This document shows positions 6,898 to 12,482 of a DNA stretch of 12,482 nt, piece by piece. Source of the stretch: JBOFOR01 sp051654865 (GTDB lineage: Bacteria > Bacillota > Clostridia > Peptostreptococcales > Peptostreptococcaceae); contig JBOFYV010000084.1 of the NCBI GenBank assembly GCA_051654865.1, positions 1 to 12,482 of the forward strand, in the 5' to 3' direction. The notes beneath the pieces are model-generated. The model was not told where the DNA came from, ran no database searches, and worked only from the letters and a program-made list of their open reading frames with translations. Position numbers and translations under genes: made by a program. Within the stretch, counting starts at the first letter, position 1, and each line of letters opens with the position of its first letter.

Positions 6898-6901
6898 AAA
6901 A
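6739..6901 (-). repeat. Pair of 23-bp direct repeats, 140 bp apart
   Basis: Positions 6739-6761 and 6879-6901 are identical over 23 bases (ATAGAATGTCC...CGTAAAA) and exactly 140 bases apart. The upstream copy on the transcript overlaps the U-tract of the T-box terminator. The 117 bases between them include the structured core at 6752-6782, related to 4173-4203. This looks like insertion of a repeat element with duplication of flanking sequence, or a partial tandem duplication of the terminator flank. Confidence 0.75.
6752..6782 (-). repeat. Dispersed repeat core, copy A (related to 4173-4203)
   Basis: Read on the minus strand, both sites have GGCGATATGAG, then a variable AAG, then GAA, TTTT and CGT. 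Most of about 31 bases match. In both, a short hairpin lies directly before the core, and its paired bases differ between the copies while pairing is kept (CAACG/CGTTG here, CCGAC/GTCGG at 4203-4223). Shared TATATCAAT further upstream suggests that this is a degenerate version of the same element. Confidence 0.6.
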
Positions 6902-6930
6902 AAGTCCCTTAGCCATCTAGGCTAAGAGAC
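6898..6930 (-). terminator. Terminator of the T-box leader
   Basis: An 11-bp stem with one G-U pair (6904-6914 and 6920-6930, loop TAGAT on the minus strand) is followed by six T residues. The 5' half of the stem (GTCTCTTA...) can instead pair with AGAG just before the T-box sequence, giving the alternative antiterminator. Confidence 0.9.
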
Positions 6931-7164
6931 GAAATTTTTCCGCGTTACCACTCTAATTGATAAGTAATTTACTTATCCACTCAATCCCTTAAGGCGGGTT
7001 ACCTATTATCATACTTAATTTCTGATAATCTCCTCCAAAGCTCTCTTCACTCTAAACTTCAATACTAGGCTCACACCATACCCTAGCTCGCTGAAAATCT
7101 ATTTAGGCTACTTTCTTTTTCACTGGATTTAATTTATTAAATTCTTTTGATTATTTAAATTATT
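6898..7164 (-). promoter_or_regulatory. T-box leader, probably sensing uncharged tRNA-Arg
   Basis: On the minus strand the leader ends with the T-box sequence AGAGTGGTAACGCGGAA (6938-6954) and then the terminator. Stem I is recognisable: AGTA of the specifier-loop S-turn on the 5' side, the distal part GAGCTAGGG...GAGCCTAG, and GTGAA on the 3' side followed by GCTTTGGAG. Pairing of CTAAA with TTTAG above and AAAG with CTTT below encloses the specifier loop. Its 3' strand reads AGTGAAGAGAG, so the likely codon is AGA (Arg, 7042-7044), with GAG (Glu) as the alternative frame. An arginine reading agrees with the ArtPQR-like transporter downstream, and from memory arginine T-boxes before yqiXYZ have been predicted in C. 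difficile. T-box identity is firm; amino-acid identity is moderate. Confidence 0.92.
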
Positions 7165-7170
7165 AATTAG

Positions 7171-7199
7171 ATTTTAGTTACTTACCTTGTCATTGTCAA
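7171..7199 (-). promoter_or_regulatory. Promoter of the T-box/ABC transporter operon
   Basis: On the minus strand, TTGACA (7194-7199), a 17-base spacer and TAAAAT (7171-7176) form a near-consensus vegetative promoter. The expected start is near 7164, just upstream of stem I of the T-box. It lies within 45 bases of the helicase stop codon. Confidence 0.8.
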
Positions 7200-7239
7200 T
7201 TTTATTTTTTTATTTTTTTAAATAATTTTAATTTTATAT

Positions 7240-9282
7240 TTAATTTTTCCATATAATGTTCTTCATCATACACACTTTATAATCTAAACTTCTCTCACCG
7301 TCGCCAAACTTTATCTTAATAATGTTATCATTTTTTTGAACTATAGTTCCTTCTTTAAATTTTTTATGGTATATAGTGTCTCCTATGTTTATATTGTCCA
7401 TTTCTTCTTTTGTTGGTGACTTAATATCATCAATAAATCTAGATTTAGCTGCTTTTTTTCCATATTTATTAGTTGGTGAGCTTATACATAAATTTTCCTC
7501 AGCTCTAGTTATAGCCACATACATAAGTCTTCTTTCTTCTTCAATTTGGGCAAGTCTACTCTCTTCATCTTCTAGGTCATAAGATTTTTCATGCGGAATT
7601 GTACCTTCATTTGCACCTATAATATATACATTTTTAAATTCTAATCCCTTTGCACTATGCATTGTTGTGAAAATTACACCATCTGTAGTTTTATTATTTT
7701 TATTGTCTACTAATTCTGATTTTACTCTATCTATATGTTCTAGATATTCTTGAATAGTTTTAAAATGAGTAGCTGAACTTTCTAATTCATTTAATATCTC
7801 TATTAATCCATTTGTTTTTATTTTTCTATTTGTACAATAATCTAGTATGTATCTATCATATTCTAAGCTTGTTCTAATATAAGAAATTGCATTTTTAGGA
7901 TGTAAGTCTTTTATATATTTTAAGTCAATTTCTAAATCATTTATTGTTTTTACTTGTTTTGGATGGAGGTTACACTTAGTTATAAGTGCATTTATAAAAT
8001 CATCTTCATCTTTTATTAAGGTTACATTATCTCTTGATATATACCTAAATGGCTTATTTATTATTCTTATCCAATCTTTATTAGATTTTATATTTAGCCC
8101 TATTCTTAAATATGCAAGTATATCTTGAGATGCCCAGTGGTCATATATAGTCACTACCGAATCCTTTACTATAAATGGTATTCTCATATCCATAAAAACA
8201 TCTACTAAAGCTCTCGATTGAATATTAGTTCTATATATAACTGCAAAGTCTGTATACTCTACAAATTCTTTTTTTACTCCTTCTATTATCTCTTTACCTA
8301 TAAATACAGCTTCTTCTTCTGAGTTTTCTGGAGAGATATAATTTACATTTGCACCTTGACCTTGATCGCATTTAATTACTTTTTCGTATCTATTTTTATT
8401 TTTTTCAATTAACCTATTTGCAATATCTATAATTTCATTTTTTGACCTGTAATTTACATCTAATAGTATTTTTTCAGTTCCTTTAAAATAGTTTTCAAAT
8501 TGTAATAAAAAGTCTGGTCTAGATCCTCTAAATCCATATATACTCTGGTCCTCATCTCCAACCACAAAAATATTATTTTCAGGATTTGCTATTAGCTTTA
8601 ATACTTCAAACTGAACCTTGTTAATATCCTGAAACTCATCTACTAGTATATATTTATAAACATTTTTTACTACACTTAATGCTTTCTTATCACTTTGTAA
8701 AATGTGATACGTTTTTATTAACATATCATCAAAATCTATTTTATTTAATTCACTTTTATAGTCTTCATACCCATTATAAATATTTATAAATTCATCATTA
8801 CTTAGTATCTCTGACTTAAAATCTCTTTTATCCATTAGTTCATTTTTAACAAATGAAATTTCATTCATTACTTGTCCTACAGTTTCATCATCTTCTGCAT
8901 TTTCTATATTAAAGTTTTTTAACATACTCTTTATTGATAGTCTTTTTGTCTTTTCATCTAAAATACTTTCTAAATCATAGTTTGTAAAATATCTTAGAAT
9001 TCTAAAGAATACTGAGTGGAACGTTCCATATGTAACCTTATTCATTCTATAATCATTACTTAAACTTAATGCTCTATTTCTCATTTCTACAGATGATGCT
9101 TTGGTGAAACTTATAGCTAATATACTACTTGGCTTTATATTTTTATCAACTACCATATGAGCTATTCTATGCGTTATTACTCTTGTTTTGCCCGATCCAG
9201 GGCCTGCTAATACCATACAAGGCCCATCTAAGTGCTCAACTGCATTTTTTTGATTTTCATTTAAATTATCTATATTTATCAT
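7240..9282 (-). CDS. UvrD/PcrA-like superfamily 1 DNA helicase
   Basis: This 680-residue protein is a 3'-5' DNA helicase by family. Motifs are in order: the Q motif LNENQKNAV (7-15), Walker A AGPGSGKT (26-33), motif Ia near SFTKASSVEMRNR, motif II VDEFQD (214-219), motif III GDEDQSIYGFRGS, motif IV VNYRS, motif V TMHSAKGLEF, and motif VI RRLMYVAITRAEENL. The C-terminal end has a short Tudor-like segment (GDTIYHKKFKEGTIV), as in PcrA. It is somewhat shorter than PcrA (about 720-750) and has no ligA neighbour, so it is probably an additional UvrD-like paralogue rather than the essential PcrA. GGTGG precedes the ATG. It is divergent from the nuclease gene across 114 bases. No clear terminator follows its stop codon. 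Roles in repair or clearing of the template are inferred from family only. Confidence 0.93.
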   Translation of the reverse strand: MINIDNLNENQKNAVEHLDGPCMVLAGPGSGKTRVITHRIAHMVVDKNIKPSSILAISFTKASSVEMRNRALSLSNDYRMNKVTYGTFHSVFFRILRYFTNYDLESILDEKTKRLSIKSMLKNFNIENAEDDETVGQVMNEISFVKNELMDKRDFKSEILSNDEFINIYNGYEDYKSELNKIDFDDMLIKTYHILQSDKKALSVVKNVYKYILVDEFQDINKVQFEVLKLIANPENNIFVVGDEDQSIYGFRGSRPDFLLQFENYFKGTEKILLDVNYRSKNEIIDIANRLIEKNKNRYEKVIKCDQGQGANVNYISPENSEEEAVFIGKEIIEGVKKEFVEYTDFAVIYRTNIQSRALVDVFMDMRIPFIVKDSVVTIYDHWASQDILAYLRIGLNIKSNKDWIRIINKPFRYISRDNVTLIKDEDDFINALITKCNLHPKQVKTINDLEIDLKYIKDLHPKNAISYIRTSLEYDRYILDYCTNRKIKTNGLIEILNELESSATHFKTIQEYLEHIDRVKSELVDNKNNKTTDGVIFTTMHSAKGLEFKNVYIIGANEGTIPHEKSYDLEDEESRLAQIEEERRLMYVAITRAEENLCISSPTNKYGKKAAKSRFIDDIKSPTKEEMDNINIGDTIYHKKFKEGTIVQKNDNIIKIKFGDGERSLDYKVCMMKNIIWKN

Positions 9283-9311
9283 AGTACCACCTTGAAGTAT
9301 TTTTTCTTTAA

Positions 9312-9341
9312 TTTATAATTATATATGTTGATAAATTTCAA
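9312..9341 (-). promoter_or_regulatory. Probable promoter of the helicase gene
   Basis: Minus-strand TTGAAA (9336-9341) is followed, after 17 or 18 bases, by TTATAA or TATAAA (9312-9318). The -35 lies in a small inverted repeat GTTGA/TCAAC (9327-9342) that the divergent nuclease promoter region shares. A TATAAT on the plus strand may serve the nuclease, but I found no good -35 partner for it. Confidence 0.5.
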
Positions 9342-9396
9342 CCTATATTTTGTATATCCATTATTATAATATATATTTCAAAAAAGGAGAAATTTT

Positions 9397-10311
9397 ATGG
9401 AAATAATCACTAAAGTATTAGATGAATATATAGATATCCCTCCTAATTCTTTTGTTTTTGATATTGAAACTACTGGCCTTAGCCCTAAGTTTTGTAAGGT
9501 AATACTAGTAGGTATTCTTTTTAATCATAACAATCAAACTATTATCAAACAATTCTTTGCAAAAAGTGAAGGTGACGAGTATGAACTATTATTATCATTT
9601 ATTGATGAAGTTAAAACCTTTGAAAAACACATTACATTTAATGGTACAACCTTTGATATACCTTTTTTAAATGCTAGATTTATAAATCATAATATTGATT
9701 ATAAGCTAGACTCTAATGATGATATAGATATATTAAAGTTTATTAAGCCATTTAAGAAAAAACTCTCTCTTCCTGATTGTAAACTAAAAACTGTAGAAAA
9801 ATACCTTGGGATTCACAGAGATGACACTATTTCTGGAAAAGAAAGCGTGAAACTATATAAAGAATATGAAACTAATCAATGTTGTAACTTGAAAAATATT
9901 ATTCTACTTCATAATTATGAAGATATTTATTATTTAGGTAAAATATATAAGATTAAATCTGTTTTAAAAGATAGGCTAGATACTCTGACTATAAATACTG
10001 ACAATATAAATGTTACATTAGTTCCTTTACATTTTAAATTCCAAAATAATAAGATACATATGAAGTATAATATTTTATCTGAAAGTTGTGTACCTATTAA
10101 TATTTATAATGACCGCTATACTATCGTTTCTGAGAATGATTATTTAGGATTAGATATTTGTATAAGTAAAGGGCATGATTCAAATAACAATGTTGTTCTA
10201 TTTTATAAAATGGCTAAAATTATTCCTTTAAAGTTTAATGATGATTTTTTAGAAGATAATATATATACTCTATGTAATTATTTAATAAAAAAGGAATTAA
10301 AATCTTTATAA
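9397..10311 (+). CDS. DEDD-type 3'-5' exonuclease / RNase H-like protein (YprB-like)
   Basis: This 304-residue protein has an N-terminal RNase H-fold exonuclease domain (about 1-185). Exo I is FDIETTGL with Asp22 and Glu24. Exo II is TFNGTTFDIPFL with Asn82 and Asp87. Exo III is LHNYEDIYYL with Asp176. The domain resembles the YprB/RNase_H_2 group more than proofreading DnaQ. Residues about 190-304 have no motif I recognise. A strong AAGGAG lies before the ATG. The gene is divergent from the UvrD-like helicase, which hints at shared repair or processing work, but nothing in the sequence proves a complex. It ends at a stop codon that overlaps a strong hairpin terminator. Whether the substrate is DNA or RNA cannot be told. 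Confidence 0.85.
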   Translation: MEIITKVLDEYIDIPPNSFVFDIETTGLSPKFCKVILVGILFNHNNQTIIKQFFAKSEGDEYELLLSFIDEVKTFEKHITFNGTTFDIPFLNARFINHNIDYKLDSNDDIDILKFIKPFKKKLSLPDCKLKTVEKYLGIHRDDTISGKESVKLYKEYETNQCCNLKNIILLHNYEDIYYLGKIYKIKSVLKDRLDTLTINTDNINVTLVPLHFKFQNNKIHMKYNILSESCVPINIYNDRYTIVSENDYLGLDICISKGHDSNNNVVLFYKMAKIIPLKFNDDFLEDNIYTLCNYLIKKELKSL

Positions 10312-10351
10312 TATAGCCCGCCAGTAGTGTTTACTACTGGCGGGCTATATT
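10310..10351. terminator. Strong bidirectional hairpin between convergent genes
   Basis: A perfect 19-bp stem (10310-10328 and 10333-10351) with loop GTTT and GC-rich middle GCCCGCCAG lies between the nuclease and the anti-sigma gene. It overlaps the nuclease stop codon. T-tracts on either side are short, but the stem is stable, so termination in both directions is plausible. It is unusually GC-rich for this window. Confidence 0.8.
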
Positions 10352-10368
10352 TAGGTGGGGTGGTAATA

Positions 10369-11697
10369 TTACCTATTTAGGCTTATATTTATTGGATGTT
10401 TGTATTTCATTATCATTTCTAATGTAAAATCGTATTGTTCTTTTTCCGGTACTTCAAATACAAACCCTTCTATATCTCCTGAGAGATATTGTTCTATTCC
10501 GTTGAGTTTTCCATCTATTAGACAACCACCCGCCGAGTATACATCTTTATTTCTTATAGTTTCTATAGTTAACTTTCCGTCTTTGTAGAATACATCTTTT
10601 ATAGTTATTTTAGAATCGAAAAAGTCTATGGTCCTTGGATATATATCTTCTAGGTTTATCTTAACTTCTTCTTTTACTGCAACTAATACACCTTCTGATT
10701 TTAGTTCATATTTTTTACTTTTATCATAATAAATAGATGGCACTATTGTTTGCCTAGTATTTCCGTACTCATCAACTGTTGCAGATAAGGTCATACTATC
10801 TTTGTAAGTATTATTTTTATCTGATGTTATTTTAAAATCATATAAACCTTGAATTTGATATTCTTCATCTAATTTACCACTTGTATCTAGATACATCATT
10901 GTTGGTGATATTTCTAGTTTTTGTATATCTAGGTTTAGTCTGCCTTCTTTTATTGATTTATTTATTTCTATAAATTCACTTTCTTTTAATTCATTTGGTG
11001 TATTTAATAATAGTTTGGATTTACCTAAAATATCTTTCTTTTGATCCCATTTTTCACCTTTTTGTACACTATAATATTTTACTAATTCTATATTAATCTC
11101 AATTTTTTCATCTTTTAATGCTAATAATTCGTTGTTTGATTTTCCTACTAGCTGAACGGATGATTTACTTGTCTTCGTGTTTTTGTTATATCCTTCATAT
11201 TGTGTACTCCAACTATAGTTTTTTAATATTTCATCAAGTTCTTTATCTATTATTGATATTGAGTATTGTTCTGTTTCACTTCCAAATTCATCATATTTCA
11301 TTTCTTGATTAATTTTTATATAAACATCAAATGTTATTCTCAGGTTATCCATATAGATATTTTTGATGTCTATTTTATATCCATTTATATCTAGGCTCTG
11401 TTCTGGTAGTTTTTCATACCCATTATTAGCTGCATTTTCTATTCCTATATCTCCAAGTATATATTTAAATACGTTATCTGCAAATGTTTTAAATCCAGGT
11501 ATTGTAGAGTATGATAGTACTAATATTACTATTGATGCTATCAATGATTTCATAAATTTATTTTTCTTTTTAGGTCTTAGTTCATTTAACTTTGTGTTTA
11601 GTTTTTCATCTAATATTTCTGGTAATTTTATTTCTTCGCTATTAAATTCTTCTAGTAATTTATCTATTTCTTTGTCATCAATTTTCATAACTATCAC
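10369..11697 (-). CDS. DUF4179-type membrane anti-sigma factor
   Basis: This 442-residue protein has a charged, cytoplasmic N-terminal part (about 1-48), one membrane segment (about 49-68, FMKSLIASIVILVLSYSTIP) and a large extracellular part. The layout and the segment just after the membrane helix fit the DUF4179 family, and the middle resembles the companion DUF5643 domain. Such proteins sit next to ECF sigma factors and hold them at the membrane until an envelope signal releases them. It overlaps the sigma gene's end, so the two are translationally coupled. The start is uncertain: GAAAGGAG lies 4 bases before the GTG at 11697 used here and 13 bases before the ATG at 11688. The sensed signal is unknown. 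Assignment to the DUF4179 family is by pattern, not by search. Confidence 0.82.
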   Translation of the reverse strand: MIVMKIDDKEIDKLLEEFNSEEIKLPEILDEKLNTKLNELRPKKKNKFMKSLIASIVILVLSYSTIPGFKTFADNVFKYILGDIGIENAANNGYEKLPEQSLDINGYKIDIKNIYMDNLRITFDVYIKINQEMKYDEFGSETEQYSISIIDKELDEILKNYSWSTQYEGYNKNTKTSKSSVQLVGKSNNELLALKDEKIEINIELVKYYSVQKGEKWDQKKDILGKSKLLLNTPNELKESEFIEINKSIKEGRLNLDIQKLEISPTMMYLDTSGKLDEEYQIQGLYDFKITSDKNNTYKDSMTLSATVDEYGNTRQTIVPSIYYDKSKKYELKSEGVLVAVKEEVKINLEDIYPRTIDFFDSKITIKDVFYKDGKLTIETIRNKDVYSAGGCLIDGKLNGIEQYLSGDIEGFVFEVPEKEQYDFTLEMIMKYKHPINISLNR

Positions 11698-12193
11698 TTA
11701 ACTCCTTTCTCATTAACTTTAAGGCAGTGTACATTTTTCCTTTCACTGTGCCTACTGGTAGCTCTAATATCTCAGCGACTTCTTCTAGCTTGTACCCTAA
11801 ATAATATTTAAGTTTTATCATTTCTCTGACTTGTGGTTCTATGTTTTTTAAAGCTATTTCTAAATCTATTTTATTTGAGTTATTTTCTACGTATTTCCCT
11901 TCTTTTTCTTTTACCTCTTCTAAGTATGTTATTTTCCTATTTTTAGCTATTATATTTTTAGCTTCATTTATTACTATTCTTAAAAACCATGTTTTAAAGT
12001 AATTTGCTTCTCTTAGGTTATGTATGTTGTTCAAACCTTTTTCGACGGCTTGTAAATATGCATCCATACTATCTTGTTCATTTTTTAATATTGTGTAGGC
12101 TATTTTATATCCATCTTCTTTTAGGTTATTTACTAATATACTGTAGGCATCAAAGTTGCCTTTAATTGCTTTTTTTACTAACTTTTCCTCCAT
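11678..12193 (-). CDS. ECF-type RNA polymerase sigma factor
   Basis: This is a 171-residue alternative sigma factor. Region 2 occupies about residues 10-80 and contains DAYLQAVEKGLNNIHNL and the aromatic stretch YFKTWFLRIVINEAKN. Region 4 occupies about 115-165, with the helix-turn-helix LGYKLEEVAEILELPVGTVKGKMYTA. The length and the absence of a C-terminal SnoaL domain fit a standard ECF sigma. I choose the ATG at 12193 because GGGAGG is six bases upstream. The ATG at 12199 abuts GGAGG, and that at 12214 has no binding site. Its end overlaps the DUF4179 protein, its expected anti-sigma. A short palindrome CATTAG-A-CTAATG (12212-12224) lies just upstream. I saw no clear autoregulatory ECF promoter. 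Confidence 0.9.
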   Translation of the reverse strand: MEEKLVKKAIKGNFDAYSILVNNLKEDGYKIAYTILKNEQDSMDAYLQAVEKGLNNIHNLREANYFKTWFLRIVINEAKNIIAKNRKITYLEEVKEKEGKYVENNSNKIDLEIALKNIEPQVREMIKLKYYLGYKLEEVAEILELPVGTVKGKMYTALKLMRKELSDSYEN

Positions 12194-12211
12194 ATTCATC
12201 CTCCCTTCATA

Positions 12212-12224
12212 CATTAGACTAATG
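12212..12224. promoter_or_regulatory. Small palindrome upstream of the sigma gene
   Basis: This is a perfect 6-bp inverted repeat (CATTAG and CTAATG around one base), 19 bases before the sigma start codon. It could be an operator or part of the leader, but its short length makes chance likely. Confidence 0.25.
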
Positions 12225-12303
12225 AAAGTTGAAAAAAGTTATAATATTTTTATAAAATTTTAATTTTTATTATGTAATTTTTAGATTCCATATTTTTGAG
12301 CAT

Positions 12304-12337
12304 AAAAAAACACTATCAACAAAGTTGATAGTGTTTT
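12304..12337 (-). terminator. Intrinsic terminator of the tRNA-Ser gene
   Basis: A 14-bp stem AAAACACTATCAAC (12307-12320) and GTTGATAGTGTTTT (12324-12337) has a 3-base loop. On the minus strand it starts three bases after the tRNA's CCA and ends in a run of seven T residues. Confidence 0.9.
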
Positions 12338-12339
12338 AC

Positions 12340-12432
12340 TGGCGGAGAAGGAGGGATTCGAACCCTCGCACCGGTTTAATCCAGCCTAATCCCTTAGCAG
12401 GGGATCCTCTTGAGCCGCTTGAGTACTTCTCC
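12340..12432 (-). tRNA. tRNA-Ser(GCU)
   Basis: This 93-nt serine tRNA reads AGC and AGU codons. The acceptor stem GGAGAAG/CTTCTCC is complete, with discriminator G and an encoded CCA. The anticodon loop is CTGCTAA with anticodon GCT on stem ATCCC/GGGAT. The T arm contains GGTTCGAATCC, and the long variable arm typical of serine tRNAs lies between GGATT and the T stem. It is a single-gene unit with its own promoter and terminator. Confidence 0.97.
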
Positions 12433-12451
12433 GTATTTAATTTATACCTTA

Positions 12452-12480
12452 ATTATATAGTGTAAACGCAATCCCGTCAA
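12452..12480 (-). promoter_or_regulatory. Promoter of the tRNA-Ser gene
   Basis: On the minus strand, TTGACG (12475-12480), a 17-base spacer and TATAAT (12452-12457) form a near-perfect vegetative promoter about 20 bases before the tRNA 5' end. It lies at the right edge of the window. Confidence 0.9.
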
Positions 12481-12482
12481 TA

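Noticed and set aside
6739..6901. Minimal CRISPR array
   Set aside because: There are only two repeats, the 117-base interval is too long for a spacer, and no cas genes are nearby.
7240..9282. Calling the helicase PcrA itself
   Set aside because: It is shorter than PcrA and lacks the ligA neighbour usual for pcrA in these bacteria, so only UvrD/PcrA-like is supported.
12215..12300. Autoregulated ECF promoter upstream of the sigma gene
   Set aside because: An AAC and a GTC are present, but their spacing (18 bases) and flanks do not fit the usual AAC-N16-CGTC pattern.

Overview
The window is very AT-rich and has Firmicutes-style ribosome binding sites, a T-box leader, Spo0A-like boxes and an ECF sigma/DUF4179 anti-sigma pair. 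This suggests a clostridial genome, most likely Peptostreptococcaceae (a Clostridioides, Paraclostridium or Romboutsia relative). The species cannot be fixed from the sequence alone.

Layout. Positions 1-2305 (minus) carry a sulfur-transfer operon: a NifS/IscS-type cysteine desulfurase followed by thiI, which is cut by the left edge. Positions 2306-3101 hold no credible protein gene. They contain two tandem copies of a small-RNA-like unit on the plus strand. Each copy has its own promoter with a 0A-like box in the spacer, a C-rich conserved 5' part and its own intrinsic terminator. A cytoplasmic-type asparaginase (plus) follows. Between it and the convergent transporter operon lies a nested palindrome of about 236 bp (4091-4326).

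Positions 4347-7199 (minus) form a polar amino-acid ABC transporter operon (lipoprotein, permease, ATPase; ArtPQR/YqiXYZ-like) behind a complete T-box leader with its own promoter and terminator. The candidate specifier is AGA (Arg), so uncharged tRNA-Arg probably switches on arginine import. A 140-bp-period direct repeat lies between the T-box terminator and the first gene. It contains a diverged copy of the core found inside the 4091-4326 palindrome.

Positions 7240-10311 contain a UvrD/PcrA-like helicase (minus) and a divergent DEDD-type nuclease (plus), possibly a DNA or RNA repair pair. A strong 19-bp hairpin separates the nuclease from the convergent ECF sigma/anti-sigma operon (10369-12193, minus). 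The right end holds tRNA-Ser(GCU) with its promoter and terminator, all on the minus strand.

Most of the protein genes are ordinary housekeeping or accessory genes. The parts least explained by known families are the tandem RNA units with 0A-like boxes at 2597-2974, and the structured repeat family at 4091-4326 and 6739-6901.
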